Positions 28,244 through 37,525 are shown, counted from the first letter of the stretch. The stretch is 64,000 nucleotides of DNA from Paenibacillus kyungheensis (GCF_028606985.1 NZ_CP117416.1:1278001-1342000), one strand, 5' to 3'. Numbers and translations: made by a program. The notes: generated from the letters alone by a model not told the origin.

Positions 28244-29245
28244 ATGGAATCCAATTCCGATACAATCATGTCTTCTACAGAACAGCATATGAAAGAGCCA
28301 CTCACAGACACCAAAGTCCCTTATGCAGCAGGTCATCTACCTGTAGTTCAATTTGTAAATGTAAGTAAAGTAATCGGTGGCAAAACGTTAATCGATCATT
28401 TGACTCTGGATATTCCAGCAGGTAAAGTATTTGGATTTCTAGGCCCTAACGGTGCAGGGAAAACGACGACGATCCGTATGATGGTAGGGCTGATGAGCAT
28501 TACAGAAGGGGATATTTTGATCGAAGGTCAAAGTATTCGTACTCATTTTGAAGAAGCTATTGCCAAAGTAGGCGCGATTGTCGAAAATCCCGAAATGTAC
28601 AAGTATATGACAGGTAGACAAAATCTAATGCAATATGCTCGTATGTCGCCTGGTGTAGATCCAGCGCGAATTGATGAGGTAATTCAATTTGTTGGCTTAA
28701 CAGGACGTATTCATGAAAAAGTAAGCACCTATTCACTAGGTATGCGCCAGCGTCTAGGAGTCGCACAAGCATTGCTACATCGTCCTAAGTTATTAATTCT
28801 GGATGAGCCTACCAATGGACTTGATCCGCAGGGGATAAGAGAGCTACGGGATTATTTACGTGCGTTGACTCGTGAACAAGGAACGACTGTATTTGTATCC
28901 AGTCATTTACTTGCTGAAATGGAATTGATGTGTGATGCGATTGCTGTGATTGATGGTGGGAAATTAATAGATGTACGTGAACTTCATACGACTCAAGAAG
29001 CAGAAGCGGATCTGATAGCGAAAGTAACGGTTGTATTTGAACTGGATCAACCTGAATTAGCAGCTCAATTAGCGTCAGCTGGCAAAGTGGAAGGAAATAC
29101 ATGGACGATTGAAGCAGATCGCCAAGAAGTAGCACGACTGAATACGTTATTTGTGCAAAATGGTATAGCTGTGTATTCGATTCGTCCGATCAAACGTAGC
29201 TTAGAAGATCAATTCTTAGAATTGACGCGAGGAGGACAATTATGA
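28244..29245 (+). CDS. ABC transporter ATP-binding protein (ABC-2 exporter type)
   Basis: A 333-residue ATPase. The frame opens at an ATG in the T tract of the gltB terminator (28157), but AGGAGG lies just before ATG 28244, which is chosen. Residues about 25-60 precede the nucleotide-binding domain: Walker A GPNGAGKTT, signature YSLGMRQRLGVAQ, Walker B LLILDEPTNGLDP, and the switch His in SSHLLAEME. This is the family that drives exporters of antimicrobial peptides, lipids or unknown substrates. It overlaps its permease by four bases. The first 30 residues are an unusual Ser/Thr/Glu-rich extension. Confidence 0.92.
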   Translation: MESNSDTIMSSTEQHMKEPLTDTKVPYAAGHLPVVQFVNVSKVIGGKTLIDHLTLDIPAGKVFGFLGPNGAGKTTTIRMMVGLMSITEGDILIEGQSIRTHFEEAIAKVGAIVENPEMYKYMTGRQNLMQYARMSPGVDPARIDEVIQFVGLTGRIHEKVSTYSLGMRQRLGVAQALLHRPKLLILDEPTNGLDPQGIRELRDYLRALTREQGTTVFVSSHLLAEMELMCDAIAVIDGGKLIDVRELHTTQEAEADLIAKVTVVFELDQPELAAQLASAGKVEGNTWTIEADRQEVARLNTLFVQNGIAVYSIRPIKRSLEDQFLELTRGGQL

Positions 29246-30018
29246 TGAATTTCTGGAGACTGGTACATAATGAAAATCTCAAAATTGTACTTAAAAAGTC
29301 AACATGGATTTTGAGTATTTTGATGATTATCGGTTCACCGATGGTGCCGATTTTTCTTAAAATCGTAGATGTTCCTTTTACAGCATCAGGTGTACTATAT
29401 CAATCATTTATTTTGTATTTTATTGTTATTATGTTATCGCTGATTATTGCTTCTGAATCGGTATCAAGTGAATTTTCAAGAGGAACGATTAAGCTGTTAT
29501 TGATTCGTCCATGGGATCGTTGGAAAATTTTACTATCTAAATATATTGCTGTGATTTTATTTTCGTTAGTAGCTACAATCCTATTTGTTATTTTAAATAT
29601 GATTTTTGCTTATATTTTATTTCCAACGACAGGCAGTAGCATTTTATCAGGGCCTACACCTGATCTGTTACTGACGATTGTATATAATTATATTCGCGCT
29701 TTAGTGTTAATCACTGTTGCCTTTATGCTGTCCTCGTTATTCCGTTCTACAGCGTTAGCGATTATGATTTCGATTTTGCTGTATTTCTCTGGTGGAACAT
29801 TGAATGGTATTTTCCGACTATTTCTTGAGCCGGAAGATCGTGGAGTTGTAAAGTATTTATTGTCTACGAATTTGGATCTGACACAGTATTTTAATTCACC
29901 TACAGGCACATTTGGTGTCACCTCATTAGGATTCTCTTTAGGTGTATTGCTTGTGTACATGATCGTGTTTATCGCAATAACATGGTTTTCTTTTGTCAAA
30001 AGAGATGTTCGAGCATAA
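29242..30018 (+). CDS. ABC-2 type transporter permease
   Basis: A 258-residue membrane protein with about six hydrophobic segments (for example about 20-40, 55-75, 105-130, 150-175, 180-200 and 225-250). It begins MMNFWRLVHNENLKIVLKKSTWILSIL, the usual cytoplasmic start of ABC-2 permeases, and contains ESVSSEFSRGTIKLLLIRPWDRWKILLSKYI, a conserved loop after the second helix. It pairs with the ATPase upstream (ATGA overlap). The substrate is unknown. Confidence 0.9.
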   Translation: MMNFWRLVHNENLKIVLKKSTWILSILMIIGSPMVPIFLKIVDVPFTASGVLYQSFILYFIVIMLSLIIASESVSSEFSRGTIKLLLIRPWDRWKILLSKYIAVILFSLVATILFVILNMIFAYILFPTTGSSILSGPTPDLLLTIVYNYIRALVLITVAFMLSSLFRSTALAIMISILLYFSGGTLNGIFRLFLEPEDRGVVKYLLSTNLDLTQYFNSPTGTFGVTSLGFSLGVLLVYMIVFIAITWFSFVKRDVRA

Positions 30019-30042
30019 GTAGTACACAATAATGATCAACAT

Positions 30043-30076
30043 AGCGCTATTCTTCTTCGGAAGAGTAGTGCTTTTT
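30043..30076 (+). terminator. Rho-independent terminator of the ABC exporter operon
   Basis: AGCGCTATTCTTC pairs with GAAGAGTAGTGCT around a TTCG loop, followed by five T. Confidence 0.88.
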
Positions 30077-30238
30077 AATATGGTAATAATTACATTTTAA
30101 TTGTTGAATCAACTAACAATGAGTTGGTTATAAGGATAGAGGAAGTGATTAACCTATAACAGTGAATCTAAAGGATATTGTAGTTTCGCTGATAGATAAT
30201 AGGTTCTTAAGAAAAGTGGTACAGAAAGGAAGCATCAT

Positions 30239-31669
30239 ATGATTTGGATTGTACTGATTTGCCTTATTTTTATTTTTCAAACAGGGATTATATTGATTCT
30301 TGAGTTTCGTCGTCCATCCAAAGCAGTTGCGTGGATGTTTATTTCATATTGTGTTCCCTTTTTAGGATTTGTACTTTATTATTTTGTAGCTCGTAATTAT
30401 CGGATTCGTCGTACGATTCGCAAAAAAGGAACGATTATTTTCCGCGAAGTTCGTCATCGTCTGTGGAGACAATCTCATGTGATACGTCATGCACAAGATA
30501 TGGGCAATCCGAAATTTGAAAACGAAGAGCGTTTATTCGGATTATTGTCTCATTTAACTGAAAATCCAATCACTGCTTGTAATGATATTAAAGTGCTGAC
30601 AGATGGAAAAGTTACTTTTTCAGCTATGTTGCGAGCGTTAGAGCAAGCAGAGCATCATATCCATATTCAGTTTTATATTTTTCGAGATGATATGATAGGC
30701 AAAGAATTTACTGAGATTCTAATCCGCAAAGCACAAGCAGGAGTCAAAGTTAGAATGTTATGTGATGGATTAGGAAGTTATCATCTGAAATACAAATTTG
30801 TGCGTCAGTTAAAAGCCGCAGGAATTGAATTTTATTTCTTTTTACCTCCGTTTACTTCGTTTATTCAGCGTGAAGTCAATTATCGTAATCATCGCAAAAT
30901 CTTGGTGATTGATGGTGAAGTAGGATTTATGGGTGGATTAAATATAGGAGATGATTATCTGGGTTATGATCCTAAGCTTGGATACTGGCGGGATACTCAT
31001 CTGGAGACACGCGGAGATATTGTTTACTTTTTGCAAACGGTATTTTTAGAAGATTGGGAATTTGCTTCAGGGCAACGGATCACAGATTCAATCTATTTTC
31101 CAAAACATCAATGTGCAGGCAATGAACGCGCATTAATTGTATCCAGTGGACCTGATCGGAACTGGGATGCTATTCAAGAGTTGTGTTTTAGTGCAATTGC
31201 TGTAGCGAAGCAACGTATTTGTATTACCACGCCTTATTTTATTCCAGATGCAGGTATCTATACCGCGCTCAAAACAGCCGCAGTTAGTGGTGTACAGGTC
31301 GATATTATTATTCCTAAAGTATCTGATTCACAGGTTGTACATTATGCGTCATTATCGTATATGCAAGAATTGATGCGTGCAGGAGTACGTATTCACCAAT
31401 ATGAAAAAGGATTTGTTCATGCTAAAGTGATGGTCATTGATGATTTATTGGCTTCAGTAGGTACCGCTAATATGGATATGCGTAGCTTTTATAGCAATTT
31501 CGAATTAGTTGCTGTGTTAGCAGAGCAGTCTACGATTGAGCGGTTGATGGAAGATTTTGAACGTGATCTGGAACATAGTCGTCTTTTGAATTATGAGCAA
31601 TTTATCAAGCGATCTCGTATGCAAAAAACGATGGAGACGTTATCACGAATGTTGTCACCTCTTTTATAA
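30239..31669 (+). CDS. cls: Cardiolipin synthase (first copy)
   Basis: A 476-residue membrane enzyme that joins two phosphatidylglycerol molecules into cardiolipin. Two transmembrane segments (about 2-21 and 32-52) precede two phospholipase D domains. Both HxKxxxxD motifs are present: H218/K220/D225 in NHRKILVIDG and H394/K396/D401 in VHAKVMVIDD. ATG follows AAAGGAAG. A second full-length paralogue lies at 54322-55776. It is a single-gene unit upstream of the tsaE operon. Confidence 0.93.
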   Translation: MIWIVLICLIFIFQTGIILILEFRRPSKAVAWMFISYCVPFLGFVLYYFVARNYRIRRTIRKKGTIIFREVRHRLWRQSHVIRHAQDMGNPKFENEERLFGLLSHLTENPITACNDIKVLTDGKVTFSAMLRALEQAEHHIHIQFYIFRDDMIGKEFTEILIRKAQAGVKVRMLCDGLGSYHLKYKFVRQLKAAGIEFYFFLPPFTSFIQREVNYRNHRKILVIDGEVGFMGGLNIGDDYLGYDPKLGYWRDTHLETRGDIVYFLQTVFLEDWEFASGQRITDSIYFPKHQCAGNERALIVSSGPDRNWDAIQELCFSAIAVAKQRICITTPYFIPDAGIYTALKTAAVSGVQVDIIIPKVSDSQVVHYASLSYMQELMRAGVRIHQYEKGFVHAKVMVIDDLLASVGTANMDMRSFYSNFELVAVLAEQSTIERLMEDFERDLEHSRLLNYEQFIKRSRMQKTMETLSRMLSPLL

Positions 31670-31742
31670 AATAGCACCTATCTATCCACTTGCATGTTTC
31701 TGCAACAGTCTGTGATCTTAACAAGGAACTGGCTCAAGAATA

Positions 31743-31751
31743 TGGTATAAT
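31743..31751 (+). promoter_or_regulatory. Predicted extended -10 promoter of the tsaE-tsaB-rimI-tsaD operon
   Basis: TGGTATAAT matches the extended -10 element TGnTATAAT. A good -35 hexamer is not seen at the usual distance. Confidence 0.45.
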
Positions 31752-31829
31752 CGCTCTATCAAAAGATTTGGCAAACGATAGATATCAAGTATAGATGATC
31801 TGTCGGTTGCCCTTTTAATGGAGGAACAC

Positions 31830-32327
31830 ATGTCTGAACGATTACCTGCAATATCATATACATTTATAAGCAAAAGCTTGGAAGATACCGATCAATTGGC
31901 TGCTTTTTTAGCAAAACGTTCTGCACCGGGTACGATCATTACGCTAGATGGAGATTTGGGTGCAGGCAAAACGCATTTTTCCAAATCATTTGCTTCTTAT
32001 CTAGGTGTAACTGCGTTGGTGAATAGCCCCACATTTACGATCATTAAGGAATATGAAGGACATATGCCTTTTTATCATATGGATGTATACCGGATTAGTG
32101 AAGATGAAGCGGCTGATCTGGGGTTAGATGAATACTTTTATGGACAGGGTGCTACACTGGTTGAATGGGCAAGTATTATTCCTGACTTGGTTCCAGCCCA
32201 GCGTTTGCAGATTGAGATTACAGTCAATGAAGACGATACACGCAAGTTCATCTGTACAGGTTATGGAGAGCCTTATTCAGCATGGTGTCGTGAGTTAATA
32301 CAGAATGGAGTTAGTGACAATCAATGA
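31830..32327 (+). CDS. tsaE: tRNA threonylcarbamoyladenosine biosynthesis ATPase TsaE
   Basis: A 165-residue P-loop protein. ATG at 31830 is chosen because GGAGGA lies right before it. Walker A is GDLGAGKT at about 41-48, and the family segments NSPTFTIIKEYE and FYHMDVYRI follow. It resets the TsaB-TsaD complex that places the t6A modification on tRNAs reading ANN codons. First gene of a tight run; it overlaps tsaB by four bases. Confidence 0.95.
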   Translation: MSERLPAISYTFISKSLEDTDQLAAFLAKRSAPGTIITLDGDLGAGKTHFSKSFASYLGVTALVNSPTFTIIKEYEGHMPFYHMDVYRISEDEAADLGLDEYFYGQGATLVEWASIIPDLVPAQRLQIEITVNEDDTRKFICTGYGEPYSAWCRELIQNGVSDNQ

Positions 32328-33160
32328 GTGAAATCAACGAACAGCCGCGCAAGCGGTTTTTGGTTTTGGATACATCTACAGCTGCTCAGAATGTAGCTGT
32401 AATGCAAGACAATACAGTACTTGTAGCTGAAAATAGTTATGCCGATCGTAATCATTCGGTAGGTCTAGTCAATGGAATCCAGAAGCTAATGGAACAGTCC
32501 AACACAGCACGCAATGAATTAACTGGTATTGCTGTAGGAGTAGGCCCTGGTTCATATACAGGTATCCGAATTGCAGTAACGACAGCCAAAACATTAGCAT
32601 GGACATTAAATATTCCAGTGGTAGGCTTTTCCAGCCTAGCAGCACTGGCTTGGAGCGGATATCAAGAATACATTAATACAACATCAGCAGATTCAGCTTC
32701 AACAACAGATGAGGCAGAATCAACATTCTGGATTATTCCATTGATGGATGGTCGTCGTGCTCAAGTATATACGTCGTTATTTGAGTTTCGAGCTAATCAC
32801 ATAACTGAGACAGAGCAGACTCTATCTTTGCCCTATCGTTTAGAAGAAGATCGCATTATGCTAATGGATCACTGGATGAATCAAATAGCAGAGCAATATC
32901 ATGCATTATCTGAACAAGAGCGCCCGGATCATATTTTGATCGTAGGTGAAACACCGAATCATCAAGAACGAGCAGAGCAACTACGAGATATAGTAAAAGA
33001 CAGAGTGACTATAGTAGAGTGTGGATTGGATGCAGGTTGTGCAGGAGAAATAGGAGCAAGTCTTCTTTTCACTGAAATATATGATGAGACGCATCATCTA
33101 TTGCCTAATTACACCCAGTTGTCAGAAGCAGAAGCGAATTTGCTACGCCAATCGAAATAG
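32324..33160 (+). CDS. tsaB: tRNA threonylcarbamoyladenosine biosynthesis protein TsaB
   Basis: A 278-residue ASKHA-fold protein with FLVLDTSTAAQNVAV near the start, GIAVGVGPGSYTGIRIAVTTAK and the short C-terminal lobe that TsaB proteins have. It scaffolds the TsaD dimer and lacks the TsaD metal site. The linker at about 120-140 is Ser/Thr-rich. It starts in an ATGA overlap with tsaE and ends 15 bases before rimI. Confidence 0.95.
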   Translation: MSEINEQPRKRFLVLDTSTAAQNVAVMQDNTVLVAENSYADRNHSVGLVNGIQKLMEQSNTARNELTGIAVGVGPGSYTGIRIAVTTAKTLAWTLNIPVVGFSSLAALAWSGYQEYINTTSADSASTTDEAESTFWIIPLMDGRRAQVYTSLFEFRANHITETEQTLSLPYRLEEDRIMLMDHWMNQIAEQYHALSEQERPDHILIVGETPNHQERAEQLRDIVKDRVTIVECGLDAGCAGEIGASLLFTEIYDETHHLLPNYTQLSEAEANLLRQSK

Positions 33161-33175
33161 AAAGGAAGTGTGCTC

Positions 33176-33682
33176 ATGGCATTATTGTACGAGCAGAATC
33201 AACAGCAACCTGTGCTACGTAAAATGACGATTGACGATATTCCAGAAGTGATGGAGATTGAACATGAAGCGTTCACACTGCCCTGGACAGAAGAAGCGTT
33301 CCGCAATGAATTGACGATGAATCATTTTGCCCGTTATATGGTGATGGTGATCGATGGACGAACGATCGGTTATGCAGGCATGTGGACGATTATGGATGAA
33401 GCGCATGTGACTAATATTGCAATTCGAGAAGCCTATCGTGGACGCAAACTGGGTGAAGGATTGTTAATTGAACTGATGAACTGGGCACTAGAATTAGGCA
33501 TGATACGCATGACGCTTGAAGTACGTGTCTCTAATGAGATTGCTCAGCAATTATATATGAAACTTGGATTTACCAATGCAGGTATTCGCAAAGGATATTA
33601 TTCTGATAATAATGAAGATGCCATGATTATGTGGTGTGAGCTGTCAGACGCGCAAGATCAGCTGGAAGGAAGCGTGGAATAA
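33176..33682 (+). CDS. rimI: Ribosomal protein S18-alanine N-acetyltransferase RimI
   Basis: A 168-residue GNAT acetyltransferase. GTG at 33170 is in frame, but AAAGGAAG sits 7 bases before ATG 33176. The domain is complete: RKMTIDDIPEVMEIEHEAFTLPW at the start, the acetyl-CoA segment IAIREAYRGRKLGEGLL, and LEVRVSNEIAQQLYMKLGF near the end. It acetylates the N-terminus of ribosomal protein S18. It lies between tsaB and tsaD, the usual Firmicute order. Confidence 0.92.
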   Translation: MALLYEQNQQQPVLRKMTIDDIPEVMEIEHEAFTLPWTEEAFRNELTMNHFARYMVMVIDGRTIGYAGMWTIMDEAHVTNIAIREAYRGRKLGEGLLIELMNWALELGMIRMTLEVRVSNEIAQQLYMKLGFTNAGIRKGYYSDNNEDAMIMWCELSDAQDQLEGSVE

Positions 33683-33684
33683 AC

Positions 33685-34764
33685 ATGATGCAACAAGATA
33701 TACAAAGTGAAGGATGCCATATTCTAGCGATAGAGACGAGCTGTGACGAGACGTCAGTGTCTATTGTGCGAGATGGTAAAATCGTGCTGTCCAATCTCGT
33801 ATCAAGTCAGATTGAGACGCACAAAGCGTTTGGCGGTGTTGTACCGGAGGTAGCCTCACGTAAGCATGTAGAAAGTATCACATTGATGATCGAAGAAGCG
33901 ATCAACGAATCGGGCGTATCGTTACAAGACATTTCTGCTATCGCTGTTACACAAGGACCTGGCCTGGTAGGCGCATTATTAGTAGGGATTATGGCGGCGA
34001 AAAGTTTAGCATTTGCGCTGGACAAACCATTGATCGGAACACATCATATCGCAGGGCATATTTATGCTAACAATTTAACCGCAGATATCCAGTATCCTTC
34101 GATGGCACTGGTCGTATCCGGTGGACATACAGAGTTGGTGTTATTACAATCAGAAGGTCAATTTGAATTGATCGGTAGCACACGTGATGATGCTGTAGGT
34201 GAAGCTTATGACAAAGTAGCTCGTGCTTTGGGATTCCCTTATCCTGGTGGCCCGTATGTAGATAACCTGGCGATGGAAGCAGAATCGGCAGTGGCTTTGC
34301 CACGAGTATGGTTAGAAGCAGATTCATATGATTTCAGTCTTAGTGGATTGAAGTCGGCTGTCCTTAATGTAGTCAATCAGAAAAAGATGCGTGGCGAAGA
34401 ACCGATGATAGGCGAGATTGCACGAGGCTTTCAAGAATCAGTGGTTGAAGTATTGGTAGAAAAAGCAGTACGTGCTGTCAAACAGTATGGAGCCAAGCAA
34501 TTGTTATTGTGCGGCGGGGTAGCTGTGAATCGTGGACTACGAGCGAATCTAACCGAGCGTTGTGAAAAGGAACAGATTCAGTTATTGATCCCACCATTTG
34601 AATATTGTACAGACAATGCTGCTATGATCGGAGCGGCTGCGTATCTGAAATGGAAACATCAACAATTTACTGCATTAGATATGAAAGCAGAACCTTCTTT
34701 TTCGCTTGAGAAATGGTCAGTTACGTATCAACCTGTTCCACAAACAGAAAATAGTATTGACTAA
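33685..34764 (+). CDS. tsaD: tRNA N6-adenosine threonylcarbamoyltransferase TsaD
   Basis: A 359-residue Kae1/TsaD protein, the catalytic subunit that transfers threonylcarbamoyl to A37 of tRNA. ILAIETSCDETSVSIV starts the domain. The metal-binding His pair is H121/H125 in HHIAGH, and SGGHTELVLL plus the late Asp in YCTDNAAMIGAAAY complete the site. Two consecutive ATG codons lie at the start. It is followed directly by the first T-box leader, with no clear terminator between. Confidence 0.97.
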   Translation: MMQQDIQSEGCHILAIETSCDETSVSIVRDGKIVLSNLVSSQIETHKAFGGVVPEVASRKHVESITLMIEEAINESGVSLQDISAIAVTQGPGLVGALLVGIMAAKSLAFALDKPLIGTHHIAGHIYANNLTADIQYPSMALVVSGGHTELVLLQSEGQFELIGSTRDDAVGEAYDKVARALGFPYPGGPYVDNLAMEAESAVALPRVWLEADSYDFSLSGLKSAVLNVVNQKKMRGEEPMIGEIARGFQESVVEVLVEKAVRAVKQYGAKQLLLCGGVAVNRGLRANLTERCEKEQIQLLIPPFEYCTDNAAMIGAAAYLKWKHQQFTALDMKAEPSFSLEKWSVTYQPVPQTENSID

Positions 34765-34834
34765 TACAATTCTTGCTTTTATAATACCAATAATTCGTTA
34801 TCTATAATGAACTTCATCTTAAATAGAATAAACG

Positions 34835-35137
34835 CTTGGAACGGGATTAGTAGGGAGATTAGTCTGAATCCAGAGAGCTGCGGGATGGTGCAACGCAGTA
34901 TGAAGGCAGCCCTGAACTCACCCGGGAGCGGAATGATGGAAAGTCTAGCAAGTAGACAGGTACATCATTACGGTTGATCCCCGTCATCGGATACCATTAA
35001 ACGTGTATTTCATATAATGCATTTTAATGGATAAAGCGGGACGCCGTTTTGAATGATTCTAATCAGCGTCCAATAAGAGTGGTACCGCGAAGGTAAATCA
35101 ACCGTCGTCTCTTTTACAGAGATGGCGGTTTTTTGGT
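34835..35137 (+). promoter_or_regulatory. T-box riboswitch 1, leucine specifier CUC
   Basis: Stem I starts with AGAGAG (34872-34877) and carries GAACTC at 34914-34919, giving specifier CTC (Leu) at 34917-34919. The T-box AGAGTGGTACCGCG is at 35076-35089; its TGGT bulge would pair with tRNA ending ACCA, as tRNA-Leu does. The terminator stem AACCGTCGTCTCT / AGAGATGGCGGTT (about 35099-35132) with a T tract follows. Uncharged tRNA-Leu would stabilise the antiterminator and allow transcription. Confidence 0.9.
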
Positions 35138-35257
35138 ATTTTCGTAAAAGGATATTATCGCTCTATTGGAATAGATAACGAATGTGAATTCACAAATATG
35201 CTTATAATATCATATACACACACGCAAAGAACAGGAGTAGTAAAAAGAAAGCTACCA

Positions 35258-35532
35258 CAATCAGAGAGTTGCGGGAAGGTGCGACGCAATAAGGTAGAAC
35301 GTCTTTTGAACTCGCCTGGGAGCGGAAGTAGGGAACATGATTATAGATGTAATCATCGTACTTACTTACGGGTCATTCCCGTCATCCAATGCTGACAAGT
35401 ACATATCCTTTTTATCTATGTACATGAACTTGTTCAGATCAAGCGGGAATCAAGGCGATTCCAACAAGAGTGGTACCGCGACAGCATAGTCTGGCGTCTC
35501 TTACATTAGTGAGAGGTGTTAGGCTTTTTTTG
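35258..35532 (+). promoter_or_regulatory. T-box riboswitch 2, leucine specifier CUC
   Basis: AGAGAG at 35263-35268 starts stem I. GAACTC at 35308-35313 gives CTC (Leu) at 35311-35313. The T-box AGAGTGGTACCGCG is at 35467-35480. The terminator AGTCTGGCGTCTCT / AGAGGTGTTAGGCT with seven T ends at about 35531, 66 bases before leuA. It resembles T-box 1 in the conserved parts but has diverged elsewhere, so the pair is not a recent copy. Confidence 0.9.
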
Positions 35533-35597
35533 TATTCTTTTTTCTTAAAATGTATGTATCAATGTACGCAAAAAAACAATTCGGGAGCGTGAATGTG

Positions 35598-37202
35598 ATG
35601 AGTCAAATCAATCAGCCAAACTATAAAAAGATTACTATTTTGGATACCACTTTGCGTGATGGAGAACAAGCACCGGGAGCGACACTACAATGGAATCAGA
35701 AAATAACATTGGCAGAACGACTACAAGCATTAGGTGTAGATGTGATAGAACCTGGTTTTCCTATTTCCAGTCCAGGAGAGTTCGAAGCAGTACAGAAAAT
35801 AGCTAGAACATTTCAGCAGTTTGAGATTTGTGGATTTGCACGAGCAGTAAAAATCGATATCGAAGCCGCCGCCAAAGCAACAGAAGATGCTGTTAATCGC
35901 AGAATCCACTTATTTTTATCTTCTTCCGATATCCATTTGCAACATCAATTACGCAAAACAAGAGCAGAGACCGTGCAGATTGCACATGATATGGTGTCTT
36001 TTGCCAAGCAGTTTACAGATCGTGTGCAATTTACAGCGATGGATGCTTCTCGAACAGCTATTGATGATCTGATAGAAATGGTAGAGGTTGCTATTGCCGC
36101 AGGTGCTACTATTATTAATTTGCCTGACACCGTGGGGTATGCTTTACCCGACGAATATGGACAGATGTTTAGAGCGGTTCGTCAAGGAGCACGAGGAGCC
36201 AATAATGTTCAATTGAGTGCACACTGTCATAATGATCTAGGATTAGCAGTAGCAAATAGTCTAGCAGCTATTCAAGCAGGCGCAGATCAAGTAGAAGTCA
36301 CTGTTAATGGAGTCGGTGAACGTACAGGTAACTGTGCATTGGAAGAATTGGTTATGGCAATAGAAACGCGCCGTAATAGTCTGGATGTAACAACGAATAT
36401 ACGCGCAAATGCATTATATGAGATTTCACATGAGGTTAGTCGAGCGATGAGATTTCCAGTAGCATATAACAAGCCAGTAATCGGTAGAAATGCATTCCGG
36501 CACGAATCAGGAATTCATCAGGACGGATTGTTAAAAGATCTATCGACTTATGAAATTATGAGTCCAGAACGATTAGGTATTCCGCGTACTATGATTATAT
36601 TAGGGAAGCATTCAGGTAGACATGCTCTATCTAATCGTCTAGCACAATATGATATTTATCCTGAAGAACAACAACTTCAGCAATGGTATGAAGATTTTAA
36701 AAAATACGCAGATCACAAGCATCATGTGACAGATGAAGAGCTATTAATGTTGACAGGAAATTCAACTGCAATTACGCAGTCTCAACTTTCGATTGCGGAT
36801 ATTCAATGGAATGCTCATTCAGATGGAACGATAGCCTCCAAAGTTATTCTTAACAGCCATAATCATCAATATACAACTCAATCGAGCGCTATTGGAACAA
36901 TGCAATCAATTATGAATAGTATTCAACAAGCAATTCAGCAATATATTGAACAAGAGATTATAGAACGTACAGAAGGTGAAATAGAAGGTATACAATTGGA
37001 AGATATGGAAATGCAATCGTTCTATACAAACGGAGTAGCATACACAGATGCTGTGGCAACAATCTGTTACCAGAAACAAACATTCCGTGGTACGGCTTCT
37101 GGACAAGATTCGTTGCAAACCGCAGCTGTTGCTTTTGTATCTGCATGTAATCAGGCGTTTACAGAAACCATTAGAATGAAGAGCGATTTGTCAAGATGTT
37201 AA
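35598..37202 (+). CDS. leuA: 2-isopropylmalate synthase
   Basis: A 534-residue enzyme for the first committed step of leucine synthesis (acetyl-CoA plus 2-ketoisovalerate). ATG at 35598 follows CGGGAGCG; the longer frame would begin inside the leader. DTTLRDGEQAPG (16-27) and the metal-binding SAHCHNDLG belong to the HMGL-like catalytic barrel, and HESGIHQDGLLK follows. The C-terminal LeuA dimer domain (about 390-530) would carry leucine feedback. Both T-boxes upstream read leucine, which agrees. No other leu or ilv gene is adjacent; it stands alone. Confidence 0.95.
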   Translation: MSQINQPNYKKITILDTTLRDGEQAPGATLQWNQKITLAERLQALGVDVIEPGFPISSPGEFEAVQKIARTFQQFEICGFARAVKIDIEAAAKATEDAVNRRIHLFLSSSDIHLQHQLRKTRAETVQIAHDMVSFAKQFTDRVQFTAMDASRTAIDDLIEMVEVAIAAGATIINLPDTVGYALPDEYGQMFRAVRQGARGANNVQLSAHCHNDLGLAVANSLAAIQAGADQVEVTVNGVGERTGNCALEELVMAIETRRNSLDVTTNIRANALYEISHEVSRAMRFPVAYNKPVIGRNAFRHESGIHQDGLLKDLSTYEIMSPERLGIPRTMIILGKHSGRHALSNRLAQYDIYPEEQQLQQWYEDFKKYADHKHHVTDEELLMLTGNSTAITQSQLSIADIQWNAHSDGTIASKVILNSHNHQYTTQSSAIGTMQSIMNSIQQAIQQYIEQEIIERTEGEIEGIQLEDMEMQSFYTNGVAYTDAVATICYQKQTFRGTASGQDSLQTAAVAFVSACNQAFTETIRMKSDLSRC

Positions 37203-37207
37203 CAAAG

Positions 37208-37443
37208 TTATCCACATATCCCCCACAAAGTGTGCATAAGTACAAAATAAGTGATTATACTAAGCTTTTTCAAAATCATGAAATAGGGGATATGTTTATC
37301 ACCTTATTTGCTCAAAATCTGTGGATAATGTGCATAACTCGGTGGATAAATATGGATATGGACAGAAAATAGTATAATAACAGTGAAAAATGACCCTTAT
37401 GGGTCATTTTTTATAGTGAATAAATCGTTATTTTTGTGGATAA
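37208..37443. other. Cluster of six DnaA-box-like sites
   Basis: Three perfect boxes (TTATCCACA or its complement) lie at 37208-37216 (+), 37320-37328 (-) and 37435-37443 (-). Three sites with one mismatch lie at 37231-37239 (-), 37329-37337 (-) and 37341-37349 (-). All are within 236 bases between leuA and the ABC-F gene. There is no dnaA, dnaN or rpmH nearby, so this is not a normal origin; a DnaA-titrating cluster is more likely. Confidence 0.75.
37386..37412. terminator. Bidirectional terminator between leuA and ABC-F gene
   Basis: AAAAATGACCC and GGGTCATTTTTT around a TTAT loop. It lies inside the DnaA-box cluster. Confidence 0.85.
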
Positions 37444-37525
37444 CTTTGTTCGTAAACTTTTTTACTTGATTTTAATAAATGTTTTGATCTTTTACAATTC
37501 CGTGTACAAGTATTGACAAAATAGC

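Noticed and set aside
35198-35395. Plus-strand frame of 65 codons between the two T-boxes
   Set aside because: It runs through stem I of the second T-box, and its codons match the conserved RNA motifs rather than a protein.
37203-37525. Replication origin
   Set aside because: DnaA boxes are present, but dnaA, dnaN, gyrB, rpmH and the usual AT-rich unwinding repeat are not; gene context is far from a normal oriC.
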